From: Pseudomonadota bacterium
GTDB lineage: Bacteria > Pseudomonadota > Gammaproteobacteria > Steroidobacterales > Steroidobacteraceae
Length of the DNA stretch: 64,000 nucleotides
NCBI GenBank assembly: GCA_023423935.1
Contig: JAFAEQ010000075.1
Coordinates: forward strand, 1-64,000
Reading direction: 5' to 3'
The notes under the pieces were generated by a model, which worked only from the letters and a program-made list of their open reading frames with translations, made no database searches and was not told the origin of the DNA. A program made the translations under genes and the position numbers. This document shows, in pieces, positions 18,041 to 26,307 of this stretch. Each line of letters starts with the position of its first letter. The first letter of the stretch is position 1.

Positions 18041-18152
18041 CCGCCGGCGACCCCGCTGTCCTGAGTTCGCCCCTCTCGCAACGAGGGAAGATCCCGTAGA
18101 CCGGAAGCTTTGCGTCCTCACCTTTCGATGAGTTTGCCCACCTGATTCGCGG
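18041..18152 (-). ncRNA. Cyclic di-GMP-I (GEMM-I) riboswitch upstream of pilM
   Basis: On the leftward strand the conserved blocks of the GEMM-I aptamer occur in the right order and spacing. GGGCAAAC is at 18132-18139 and the GAAA tetraloop of the first arm at 18123-18126. GGACGCAAAGC, the most diagnostic block and the tetraloop receptor/ligand strand, is at 18107-18117. A variable arm with a CCCTC/GAGGG hairpin follows (about 18068-18100), then GCGGGGTCGCC closing the second arm at 18046-18056. Flanking GCCG/CGGC can close the outer stem. GEMM-I RNAs bind c-di-GMP and are known ahead of motility and pilus genes. Here the aptamer heads pilMNOPQ and lies antisense to a spurious ORF. Confidence 0.92.
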
Positions 18153-18206
18153 CTACTATTGCATAACCACATTTTTTAAAGCAAGGACTTAGGTCTACTA
18201 GTTCTC

Positions 18207-20687
18207 ATGCGACATTATCTTCCAGCGCCGCTTCGTTACGGCTTGGCTGCGCTCATCATCGGCGTCGGCGGAACGCTCCTGGGCTTCGCTGGTGCTTATC
18301 AATATCTCGAGCCTGCGTTGCCCGATGTGGCCGCGATTCGAGATATCCGGCTGCAGGTTCCGCTGCGTGTTTACAGCCGCGATCACAAGCTCATCGCTCA
18401 GTTCGGTGAGCAGCGGCGCATCCCGGTTTCCTACGACGCATTGCCCGAGCCGCTGATTCAGGCGCTGCTCGCAGCCGAGGACGACAGCTTCTTCGAGCAC
18501 AGAGGCGTCGACTATCCAGGTCTGGCACGCGCAACCGTGCGTCATCTGATGTCGGGACAAAAAGGCGAGGGCGGCAGCACGATCACCATGCAGCTGACTC
18601 GCGGCATCTTCCTGAGCCCCGAGAAAAGTTATCGACGCAAACTGCAGGAGATCTTTCTCACGCTGCGTATCGAACAGCAGTTTACGAAGCAGGAAATTCT
18701 CACGCTGTACATGAACAAAATGTTTCTTGGTCAGCGCGCTTACGGCGTGGGCGCAGCCGCCGAGGTGTACTTCGGCAAGTCGATCGATCAGCTTACGTTG
18801 CCGGAGATTGCGCTGATCGCCGGCACGTTCCGGCTTCCCTCCCGCGACAATCCCGTCGCGAACGCACAGTTCGCAAAGCATCGCCGCAGCTACGTCCTGC
18901 GTCGCATGCGTGAGAAGGGATACATCACTGCGGAGCAGCAGCAGGCCGCGGACAACGCACCAGTCGAATCGAAGCTTCATGGCCCCGCCGTCGAGGTCGA
19001 GGCCCCGTACATCGCCGAGATGGTACGCGCCGATCTGTTCAATCGACTCGGCACCGATGCCTATACGGCCGGCTATGAAGTGATCACGACCGTGGACAGT
19101 CGGTTGCAAGGGGCGGCCGTACGCGCGCTGCGCGCTGCATTGCTGGATTACGACCAGCGGCATGGATATCGCGGACCGCTCGGTCGCGTCACGCTCTCGG
19201 CGCAGTCCAACGAAACCGAATGGTCGCGACTCCTCGAAGAGTACCCGTTGCGTGGAACGATCGAGCCCGCACTCATCCGCTCGGTCGACGAGCGCAGTGC
19301 AGTGGCATGGTCGCGCGTACACGGGCGAATCAATCTGCCGTGGACCGGATTGAGCTGGGCGCGCGCGCCGCGCGCAGACGGTAGCGTGGGACCACCCATT
19401 CAACGCGCATCCGACGTGCTTGCCGTTGGCGACATCGTGTACGTCGGTCAGGAGCGCAACGGCAACTGGCGAATGGTGCAGATTCCCGAAGCACAAGGTG
19501 CCTTCGTTGCGATGGATCCGCAGGACGGTGCAGTGGCCGCGCTAGTGGGCGGCTTCGATTATTTCTCGAGCAACTTCAATCGCGCCGTGCAGGCGAAACG
19601 CCAACCCGGCTCGGCATTCAAACCTTTCCTCTACTCCGCAGCGCTCGATCAAGGGTTCACAGCGGCCAGCATCGTCAACGATGCACCGCTCGTCATCGAT
19701 GATCCCTCGCTGGAAGCTGCATGGCGTCCGCAGAACAACACTCGCGAATTTCGTGGGCCCATGCGTCTGCGCGAAGCACTCGTGCGATCGCGTAATCTCG
19801 TCTCGATTCGCGTCATGCACGCGCTGGGTGCGAGCTATGCGACCAAGTACATCTCGCGCTTTGGCTTCCCCGAGGAAACCTTACCGCACAATCTGACGCT
19901 GGCCTTGGGCACCGCACAGGTCTCACCGCTCGAGATGGCCAACGCCTACTCCGTGTTCGCGAATGGCGGCTACCGGGTCGACTCCTATTACATCGATCGG
20001 ATCGTGGGGCCCGACAACAAGGTGGCGTACGAATCTCAACCGCGAATGGTCTGTCGCGAATGTGTCGAACCAGCGCCACATGAAGGCGATGAAGCGGTTA
20101 CCGCGGAGGGCGTGCAAACCGCGGCTGCATCGACGATCGATGAACGCAGCTGGGGCGGACTGAGCTATCTGCCCGAGAAGCTCGTCGCGCCCCCGGTCAT
20201 TTCGCCGCAGAACAATTACGTGATCACGGACATGATGACCGACGTGGTTCGTCGTGGCACGGCAGTGCGCGCGATGCAGTTGAAGCGCAACGATCTCGCC
20301 GGCAAGACCGGAACCACGAACGATCGTCGCGATGCGTGGTTCTGCGGATTCACATCGTCACTGGTCGGCGCGGCGTGGGTCGGCTTCGATCAGGAACGCT
20401 CGCTCGGGCCCGGCGAAGAAGGAAGCCGCACGGCGCTGCCCATGTGGATCTATTTCATGCACGAAGCGTTGCAGGGCGTACCTGAGCAGCGACGAGTACC
20501 GCCCGCCGGGATCGTGACGATGCGCATCTCCGCCGATACGGGGCTGGCAGCGCGCCCCGGCGAGCCCAACGCCATTTTCGAAACTTTCATGGCGGGACAT
20601 CTTCCGGCCGAAGCAGAAGGCAACGGCAGTCCTGCGGGCACCGACGCAACATCGGGCGAACAGAGTAGTGACGAGCCCATCTTCTGA
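18207..20687 (+). CDS. mrcA: Penicillin-binding protein 1A (bifunctional)
   Basis: Class A PBP of 826 residues that polymerises and cross-links peptidoglycan. One N-terminal membrane anchor (about 9-30) is followed by a GT51 glycosyltransferase with EDDSFFEHRGVDYPGLAR, GGSTITMQLTRGIFL and ILTLYMNKMFLGQRAYGVGA. A PBP1A-type OB insertion lies around 320-420. The transpeptidase has the SxxK serine in QPGSAFKPF, SxN in VRSRNLVS and KTG in LAGKTGTTND. It is divergent from the pilM leader; PBP1A next to pilMNOPQ is conserved in gammaproteobacteria. The ATG at 18207 lacks a strong nearby ribosome binding site. Confidence 0.95.
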   Translation: MRHYLPAPLRYGLAALIIGVGGTLLGFAGAYQYLEPALPDVAAIRDIRLQVPLRVYSRDHKLIAQFGEQRRIPVSYDALPEPLIQALLAAEDDSFFEHRGVDYPGLARATVRHLMSGQKGEGGSTITMQLTRGIFLSPEKSYRRKLQEIFLTLRIEQQFTKQEILTLYMNKMFLGQRAYGVGAAAEVYFGKSIDQLTLPEIALIAGTFRLPSRDNPVANAQFAKHRRSYVLRRMREKGYITAEQQQAADNAPVESKLHGPAVEVEAPYIAEMVRADLFNRLGTDAYTAGYEVITTVDSRLQGAAVRALRAALLDYDQRHGYRGPLGRVTLSAQSNETEWSRLLEEYPLRGTIEPALIRSVDERSAVAWSRVHGRINLPWTGLSWARAPRADGSVGPPIQRASDVLAVGDIVYVGQERNGNWRMVQIPEAQGAFVAMDPQDGAVAALVGGFDYFSSNFNRAVQAKRQPGSAFKPFLYSAALDQGFTAASIVNDAPLVIDDPSLEAAWRPQNNTREFRGPMRLREALVRSRNLVSIRVMHALGASYATKYISRFGFPEETLPHNLTLALGTAQVSPLEMANAYSVFANGGYRVDSYYIDRIVGPDNKVAYESQPRMVCRECVEPAPHEGDEAVTAEGVQTAAASTIDERSWGGLSYLPEKLVAPPVISPQNNYVITDMMTDVVRRGTAVRAMQLKRNDLAGKTGTTNDRRDAWFCGFTSSLVGAAWVGFDQERSLGPGEEGSRTALPMWIYFMHEALQGVPEQRRVPPAGIVTMRISADTGLAARPGEPNAIFETFMAGHLPAEAEGNGSPAGTDATSGEQSSDEPIF

Positions 20688-20738
20688 CAGTAGGCTCAGC
20701 TCACGAGAACGGTTTCTGTGCAGCCTGCGGGAGGCGAG

Positions 20739-21374
20739 ATGAGCAAGCGAATGAATCCGCGCGCGGACCACTTGAGACTCGCCCTCGCACAGGAAGCTGC
20801 AAGGATCATGTCGGAGCAGGGCATCGATGATTACCTGCTCGCGAAACGCAAGGCTGCGGAGCGCTTCGGCGCCACGGACATCGCCGTGCTGCCGAAGAAT
20901 TCGGAGATCGAGGCCGCACTCCATGCACATCAGCGTCTGTTCGAAGCGAATCGGCATTCGTCGGATCTGGAATCCGCACGACGCACGGCGTTGCAAGCCA
21001 TGCAGCTGCTGCGCAAGTTCGAGCCTCGCCTGGTCGGTCCCGTCTTGAGCGGGACGGCCTCGGCTCACTCCGAGATCAATCTGCACCTGTTCTCGGAAGG
21101 ATCGGAAAGCGTCGCCCTGCATTTGATGGAGAACGGCATTCCGCACGAGTTTGCGGAGCGCAGGCTGCGCTACGAACCGGATCGCCTGGTTGCTTACCCT
21201 GTCGTTCGATTCGTGGCGGGCAATCGCGAAATCGATGCGGTCGTGTTCCCGCTAAACGGAATCCGTCAGTCACCTGCCAGCCCTGTCGATGGCAAGCCGA
21301 TGCGACGCGCGGATCGCGCCGAAGTGCAGGCACTTCTGGATGAACCCGCCGAACAGAGCAGTGGCTGGAACTGA
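20739..21374 (+). CDS. Conserved hypothetical protein, nucleotidyltransferase-like
   Basis: A 211-residue cytoplasmic protein. The N-terminal helical part (about 1-90) has DYLLAKRKAAERFGATDIAVLPKNSEIEAAL. The second half contains GPVLSGTASAHSEINLHLFS (about 108-127), whose GT-S-x-INLHLF arrangement resembles the strand-turn-acidic pattern of nucleotidyltransferase folds. VDAVVFPLNG-like residues (REIDAVVFPLNG) follow near the end. Homologues are often left as hypothetical or given unsupported ligase names. Start ATG 20739 is fixed by a strong GGGAGG site. It is 51 bp after mrcA, probably co-transcribed. Fold call is tentative; function unknown. Confidence 0.6.
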   Translation: MSKRMNPRADHLRLALAQEAARIMSEQGIDDYLLAKRKAAERFGATDIAVLPKNSEIEAALHAHQRLFEANRHSSDLESARRTALQAMQLLRKFEPRLVGPVLSGTASAHSEINLHLFSEGSESVALHLMENGIPHEFAERRLRYEPDRLVAYPVVRFVAGNREIDAVVFPLNGIRQSPASPVDGKPMRRADRAEVQALLDEPAEQSSGWN

Positions 21375-21399
21375 ACGTCCGCATTGAAAGCGGACGTTC
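21373..21399. terminator. Hairpin between convergent genes
   Basis: A perfect 10-bp inverted repeat, GAACGTCCGC and GCGGACGTTC with a 7-nt loop, starts at the stop codon of the upstream gene and lies 13 bp from the gltA stop. It has no T-run on either strand. It could act as a weak two-way terminator or mRNA 3'-end stabiliser. Confidence 0.55.
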
Positions 21400-21412
21400 A
21401 CTCAAGCGGAGC

Positions 21413-22711
21413 TCAACCGCGCTTGCCGATCTCCACGTAGTCTCGGCGTGTTGAGCCGGTGTACAGCTGGCGCGGGCGGCTGATCTTCATCGCCGGGTCC
21501 GCAATCATTTCCTGCCAATGCGCGACCCAGCCGACCGTGCGGGCGATCGCGAACATCACCGTGAACATCGACTGCGGGATGCCGATCGCGCTGTAGATGA
21601 TGCCCGAGTAGAAATCGACGTTCGGATACAGCTTGCGCTCGACGAAGTACTCGTCCTTCAACGCGATCTCTTCCAGCTTCAGCGCGAGCTCGAACAACGG
21701 ATTGTCCGACTTGCCCAGCTTGGCCAGGACCTTGTGGCACATCGCTCGGATGATCGTCGCGCGCGGATCGAAGTTCTTGTACACGCGATGACCGAAGCCC
21801 ATCAGACGGAAGTTGTCGTTCTTGTCCTTCGCCTTTGCAAGGTACTTCGGCACGTTCTCGACGGTGCCGATCTGCTCGAGCATTGCGAGCACGGCCTCGT
21901 TCGCACCGCCATGCGCCGGACCCCACAACGCGGAGATGCCCGCCGAGATCGCCGCGTAAGGATTCGCACCCGTGCTACCGGCGAGACGGACGGTCGAGGT
22001 GCTCGCGTTCTGTTCGTGATCGGCATGCAGGATGAAGAGCAGATCGAGCGCCTGCGCCGTGACTGGATCGACGTTATACGACTCGCAGGGCACCGCGAAG
22101 AACATGTGCAGCAGATTCGAGCAGTAATCGAGATCGTTGCGCGGATAGATGAAGGGCTGTCCGAGCGCATGCTTGTATGCGGCCGCGGCGATCGTCGGAA
22201 TCTTCGCGATGATGCGATGAGCGAATATCTCGCGATGACGCGGATTATGGATGTCCATCGAGTCGTGATAGAACGCCGCCATCGACGCAACCACGCCCGA
22301 GAGCATCGCCATCGGATGCGCGTTGTACTGGAAACCGTTGAAGAACCGCAGCAGCGATTCGTTGATCATCGTGTGGTACTGAATCGCGTGCGTGAACTCC
22401 GAGAGCTGCTCGCTCGTGGGCAGCTCGCCGTTGATAAGGAGATACGCGACCTCGAGGAAGTTGCTCTTTTCCGCGAGTTGCTCGATCGGCACGCCGCGAT
22501 GCAGGAGCACACCTTCGTCGCCATCGATGAAGGTGATCTTGCTCTCGCACGACGCGGTCGCCATGAAGCCCGGATCGAATGTGAAAAGTCCGTGTTCCTT
22601 GGTTAAGTTCGCAACGCTCAACACGTCGGGCCCGAGCGTCCCACTACGCACATCGGCGATCGATTTCTTGCCAGTGGACAGATCGGTGAGCTCGAATTTC
22701 TTCTCGGCCAT
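21413..22711 (-). CDS. gltA: Citrate synthase (type II)
   Basis: TCA-cycle entry enzyme of 432 residues, condensing acetyl-CoA and oxaloacetate. Conserved sites are LHADHEQNASTSTVRLAGST with a catalytic-region histidine, WGPAHGGANEAVL, the signature GFGHRVYKNFDPRA containing His and the active-site Asp region, and a terminal TGSTRRDYVEIGKRG. Length and N-terminal beta domain match the NADH-sensitive hexameric type of Gram-negative bacteria. It is on its own, convergent with the previous gene. Confidence 0.96.
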   Translation of the reverse strand: MAEKKFELTDLSTGKKSIADVRSGTLGPDVLSVANLTKEHGLFTFDPGFMATASCESKITFIDGDEGVLLHRGVPIEQLAEKSNFLEVAYLLINGELPTSEQLSEFTHAIQYHTMINESLLRFFNGFQYNAHPMAMLSGVVASMAAFYHDSMDIHNPRHREIFAHRIIAKIPTIAAAAYKHALGQPFIYPRNDLDYCSNLLHMFFAVPCESYNVDPVTAQALDLLFILHADHEQNASTSTVRLAGSTGANPYAAISAGISALWGPAHGGANEAVLAMLEQIGTVENVPKYLAKAKDKNDNFRLMGFGHRVYKNFDPRATIIRAMCHKVLAKLGKSDNPLFELALKLEEIALKDEYFVERKLYPNVDFYSGIIYSAIGIPQSMFTVMFAIARTVGWVAHWQEMIADPAMKISRPRQLYTGSTRRDYVEIGKRG

Positions 22712-22851
22712 GGCTGATTCCGCAAACGTTGAAGCGTCGGCGCGGGCGGGCTGCCTGCTGGAGACGCGAAAGGGAGGCGCAGCCTTACATGAGCCCGCCG
22801 TCGAATCAAGCCGGATGGCCGCCCTCGCCCGCCGCTCGGAGCGTCAGGAAA

Positions 22852-24327
22852 TTACTGGACGATCTTCAGTAACTGACCGGGAACCGGCTCTTTGTTCGGA
22901 TACAGATCGTTCATCAGCCGCAGCAGATCGGCCGGATATTTCTTGACCGGCATGTTCTTCGCGAGATCGTCGATGCGGATGTTCTGACCGACGCGGATAG
23001 TGCGGATCTTGTACGGCTCGGCGAGTGCGAACTCGTTGTCCTTCAGCCGGCGGAACGTTTTGACCGTCGACATGAACAAAGCGTCACCTGCAGGCACCGC
23101 ACCCTGACCGCGACTCGCGCCTGCGAACACGTAGGCCAGATTGTTGTAGTAGATCACTGCGTAGCGCGCCGGCACCACGCCAAAGTCGGTCTTCGCCGAG
23201 CGCACCACCGCGGTGTAGCCCTGCAGGCCGTTCACCTCGATGTTTTCGCCCTGACCTGCGTTCGACTGTGCGAGCAAGCGGGACAGAAACTCTTTGGGTC
23301 CCGTGTTCGGCGGCGGCGCCATGGTCTGCATCTGCAACACGCTGTCCTTCTTCGGACCGATCGCAAGCAGGCGATGCGCCTGATTCTCGACGGTCCAGCC
23401 GGTCGGGAACGCGATCGTGAGTCCCAACGTCGCGTGATAGAAACGGTTGCCTTTGAATACGCCCTGCGCGCGACTGGGCCCCACGGGCAGGCCTTCGATC
23501 GCACGCAGATATCGTTCGCGACCCGGATCGACCTTATCGCCCTCGTTCTGTAGCTTCGCCGCCGCCTTCACCACTTCCTGCAGTCGCAGATCGTTGTCCG
23601 GGTGAGTGGCGAAGATGCCGTGATAGACATGAGGCTCGCGGTTCTCCTCGCGTGCACGGGCCACTTCGAACATTTCCTGATTCTTGAGCAGACGCACCAC
23701 ATCGATCATGTGCTGCGGTGACAATCCGGTGCTCTGCAGATACTCCGCACCAAGACGATCCGCCTCGAGCTCGTTATCCCGCCCATAACCGCGAATGAGC
23801 GCCGCGCCCGCGTAATTGGCGAGGCCCGCGAGGTCACCGCTACCGGTGAAGATACCCAGCGCCGCAGCACCGATGTTGGAAAGGGTCGATTGAGTCTGCT
23901 GCTTGACGGGATGACGCGCATTGACGTGCCCGATTTCGTGCCCCAGCACAGCGGCGAGCTCGGCTTCCGAATTCAGAAAATTCATGATGCCGCGCGTGAT
24001 GTACACGTAACCGCCGCCCGTCGTGAAGGCGTTGATTTCTTCGCTGTCGAGCACCGTGAACGTGTACTGGAGATCCGGCCGCTGGCTCGCCTTGGCGGTG
24101 CGCTGCCCGACCTCGTTCACGTACTGCTGCAGACGAATGTCGTCATAGGGACCGCCGAACTGCTGGAGCATCAGCGGATGAACCTGCTTGGCGCGGTCGA
24201 TCTCGGATTTCTCGGACGAGAACACCAGATCGGGTCGCCCGCTTACAGGGTTGGTTGCACATCCGCCCAGCCACACGGCCGCCAGAAGAGCGAGGAGTGC
24301 GAAGCGCTTCGATGAGCTCAGCAACAT
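22852..24327 (-). CDS. M48-family metallopeptidase lipoprotein
   Basis: A 491-residue predicted lipoprotein. The signal MLLSSSKRFALLALLAAVWL ends in lipobox LGGC. The M48 zinc protease domain (about 60-260) has LAAVLGHEIGHVNARH, where the two His and Glu form the HExxH site, and a distal zinc Glu in YGRDNELEADRLGAEYL. A C-terminal domain (about 300-491) has a mixed alpha-beta pattern ending in VGQNIRIDDLAKNMPVKKYP and GQLLKIVQ, reminiscent of a LysM-like or periplasmic binding tail. Related proteins such as BepA act in outer-membrane protein quality control. It lacks clear TPR repeats, so it is not BepA proper. Monocistronic by spacing. Confidence 0.85.
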   Translation of the reverse strand: MLLSSSKRFALLALLAAVWLGGCATNPVSGRPDLVFSSEKSEIDRAKQVHPLMLQQFGGPYDDIRLQQYVNEVGQRTAKASQRPDLQYTFTVLDSEEINAFTTGGGYVYITRGIMNFLNSEAELAAVLGHEIGHVNARHPVKQQTQSTLSNIGAAALGIFTGSGDLAGLANYAGAALIRGYGRDNELEADRLGAEYLQSTGLSPQHMIDVVRLLKNQEMFEVARAREENREPHVYHGIFATHPDNDLRLQEVVKAAAKLQNEGDKVDPGRERYLRAIEGLPVGPSRAQGVFKGNRFYHATLGLTIAFPTGWTVENQAHRLLAIGPKKDSVLQMQTMAPPPNTGPKEFLSRLLAQSNAGQGENIEVNGLQGYTAVVRSAKTDFGVVPARYAVIYYNNLAYVFAGASRGQGAVPAGDALFMSTVKTFRRLKDNEFALAEPYKIRTIRVGQNIRIDDLAKNMPVKKYPADLLRLMNDLYPNKEPVPGQLLKIVQ

Positions 24328-24461
24328 TGGGAGACCCGCAAAGCAAGCGAACGTGGGGTCTTATAAACCGCTCGTCCCGACAGCGACAAGCCGCCAAACA
24401 GGCGAATGGCACGTACGCCTGAGCGTCGATGGCTCAGGCGTGAGAGTTCAGCGCGGGTTCA

Positions 24462-24493
24462 GAAAAAACAAAGGGGCGCAATGTGCGCCCCTT
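24462..24493 (-). terminator. Intrinsic terminator of rpmE
   Basis: Leftward, a perfect 10-bp stem AAGGGGCGCA / TGCGCCCCTT with a 3-nt loop is followed by TGTTTTTTCT. It lies 46 bp past the rpmE stop. A second perfect 10-bp inverted repeat without a T-run (ACGCCTGAGC / GCTCAGGCGT, 24415-24441) lies just beyond. Confidence 0.9.
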
Positions 24494-24538
24494 GGTGACT
24501 TTGCCGCGACCGGAAGTACGGTCGCTGCCGCTCGATCT

Positions 24539-24739
24539 TTAGCGAGCGTACTTCTTGCGGAACTTGTCGACGCGACCGCCGGTGTCGACGATCTTCTGCT
24601 TGCCCGTGTAGAACGGGTGGCAGGTCGAACACACTTCGATCTGGAGATCGTGCCCGAGCGTCGAGCGCGTCACGAACGTGTGCCCGCAGCTGCAGGTCAC
24701 GGTCGTCTCTTTGTACTCAGGATGGATTCCGTCTTTCAT
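24539..24739 (-). CDS. rpmE: 50S ribosomal protein L31 (zinc-binding form)
   Basis: A 66-residue large-subunit ribosomal protein. MKDGIHPEYKETTVTCSCGH opens the family, and the four zinc cysteines are present: CSC at 16-18 and CSTC at 37-40. This is the C+ paralogue, normally used in zinc-replete cells. The frame extends upstream to 24808, but that extension is Arg-rich and unrelated, so ATG 24739 is the start. It is a single-gene unit with its own terminator. Confidence 0.96.
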   Translation of the reverse strand: MKDGIHPEYKETTVTCSCGHTFVTRSTLGHDLQIEVCSTCHPFYTGKQKIVDTGGRVDKFRKKYAR

Positions 24740-24874
24740 GTGTGTTGAGCGCGAGTCGCTCCCTCGAAAAAAGGCGCGCAGTGTAGCGGCGCGGGTGGAT
24801 GGTCGCAAGACGAAATGGCACCTGAATACGGAAATTCAATGTGGGCCTGGACCCAGTCTCAGAGCACGCTCCGG

Positions 24875-25086
24875 TTATCCACAAAACCTGTGGATAAGTT
24901 TGTGGATGACTGGATGCGGCAATGCCGTAGAAACGGGCTTAATCGGCAAGCTGTCAAATTGCTCAATTTTTGACCAGCCCATTTCCTACAATAAAATCAA
25001 TATGTTAGGAGCGTCTATTTCCATGACGCTTTTACTTTCGTCATCAAAGCATGGATCTGCAGAATCGCCCTGAGGCGTGTGCATAA
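24875..25086. other. DnaA-box cluster with AT-rich stretch (origin-like or DnaA-binding locus)
   Basis: In the 417-bp rpmE-hemW intergenic region there are a perfect TTATCCACA at 24875-24883 (+), a perfect copy on the minus strand at 24889-24897, and a one-mismatch copy (TCATCCACA) on minus at 24901-24909. A fourth, TTATGCACA, is on minus at 25078-25086. The first two form a palindrome with a 5-nt centre. Between the third and fourth is an AT-rich run (24955-25022, with CAATTTTTGA and ATAAAATCAATATG). This could be oriC, a DnaA titration site, or a DnaA-regulated promoter. No dnaA or dnaN is in the window, so the origin reading is unproven. Confidence 0.6.
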
Positions 25087-25156
25087 CCTTTACCGCGGCG
25101 AATTTGCGTAAGTCCCCGCGTCGTAAGATTTTTACCCCCATGCGGAGGAGATGAGC

Positions 25157-26302
25157 CTAGGCCGGCAGGAAGATCGCCTGCAGATCATTCAGAAACTGCA
25201 ACCCAAGTTCGGTCGCAGCCAGGCGTTCGGGCGTGTCCGCAAGCAAGCCTTTGGCCCTGGCGGCAGTCAGCTGCGATTGCATGACATCGAGTGCGAGTCC
25301 GGTTCTCGCCTGGAAGAGGCTTGCAGGCACGCCGCCCCTGAGCCGTAGTGCATTCAGCATGAATTCGAACGGAAGCTCGGTGCCGCTGAGCCAGCGATGT
25401 TCGACGATGCGATCGGCACCCGCACGACTCAGGTACTCACGCGGCTGCTTGCAACGAGCCGTCCTCTGGATTCCATCTTGCACCGTGAGCTTGCCGTGCG
25501 CGCCGGCACCGATGCCCAGGTAGTCGCCAAACTGCCAATAGTTGAGATTGTGGCGGCACTGCCGTCCAGCCTGCGCGTACGCTGAGATCTCGTACTGGGA
25601 GTAACCGAAACGATCCAGCAGTGCTTGGGATTCGATCTGCATCTGCCAGGACGCATCATCATCCGGCAGCGGCGGCGGCCGATGATAAAAGACCGTTCCG
25701 GGCTCGAGCGTGAGCTGATAGTGCGAGATGTGCGCGGGCTGGAGCTCGATTGCGCTACGAAGATCCTGAAGCGCTTCCTCGATGGACTGCTGCGGCAAGC
25801 CATACATCAGATCCAGATTGAAATTGTCGAGCCCGGCACGCCGCAGTTCGTCCACCGCTCGATGAACATCCCCAGCGCCATGGATGCGTCCAAGCGTTTT
25901 CAGCTGCTGCTCGTTGAAGGATTGCACGCCGAGCGACACGCGAGTCACGCCGGCTTCGCGATACCCCGCGAAGCGCCCACGCTCGATGGTTCCCGGGTTC
26001 GCCTCGAGCGTCACTTCCAGCTCGTCGCTGACGACGAATCGCTCTCTGACCGCTTCCAGGAGCCAACCGATCTCCTCGGGACTGAACAGGCTCGGCGTGC
26101 CGCCGCCGAAGAAAATCGAGATGAGCGTTCGATCGCGCACCTTCGTCAGATCGTGGTCGAGATCCTCGATCAACGCATCGATGTACTCGCGCTGCGGCAT
26201 GTTCTGCGGCATCGCATGCGAGTTGAAGTCGCAGTAGGGACACTTGCGCACGCACCAGGGCAGATGCACGTACAGCGCCAGCGGAGGCGGTTCGAAAAGC
26301 AT
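25157..26302 (-). CDS. hemW: Heme chaperone HemW (radical SAM)
   Basis: A 381-residue radical-SAM protein formerly called oxygen-independent coproporphyrinogen oxidase-like. The cluster motif is CVRKCPYCDF (CxxxCxxC), preceded by ALYVHLPW. Further signatures are FFGGGTPSLFSPEEI, VTLEANPGTIE and RVSLGVQSFNEQQLKTLGR. It ends with the HemN_C winged helix (about 300-380). HemW family members bind heme and deliver it to respiratory proteins. I start it at ATG 26302 (MLFEPPPLALYVHLPWC), 5 nt after the rdgB stop; the frame stays open into rdgB, but that sequence is not conserved. Third gene of rph-rdgB-hemW. Confidence 0.93.
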   Translation of the reverse strand: MLFEPPPLALYVHLPWCVRKCPYCDFNSHAMPQNMPQREYIDALIEDLDHDLTKVRDRTLISIFFGGGTPSLFSPEEIGWLLEAVRERFVVSDELEVTLEANPGTIERGRFAGYREAGVTRVSLGVQSFNEQQLKTLGRIHGAGDVHRAVDELRRAGLDNFNLDLMYGLPQQSIEEALQDLRSAIELQPAHISHYQLTLEPGTVFYHRPPPLPDDDASWQMQIESQALLDRFGYSQYEISAYAQAGRQCRHNLNYWQFGDYLGIGAGAHGKLTVQDGIQRTARCKQPREYLSRAGADRIVEHRWLSGTELPFEFMLNALRLRGGVPASLFQARTGLALDVMQSQLTAARAKGLLADTPERLAATELGLQFLNDLQAIFLPA

Positions 26303-26307
26303 TTCCG

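Noticed and set aside
17891..18172. A 93-codon frame on the minus strand upstream of pilM
   Set aside because: It runs through the c-di-GMP aptamer and has no family likeness. The RNA structure explains the conservation better.
24415..24441. Second terminator downstream of rpmE
   Set aside because: A perfect 10-bp hairpin, but no T-run on either strand. The true terminator lies before it at 24462-24493.
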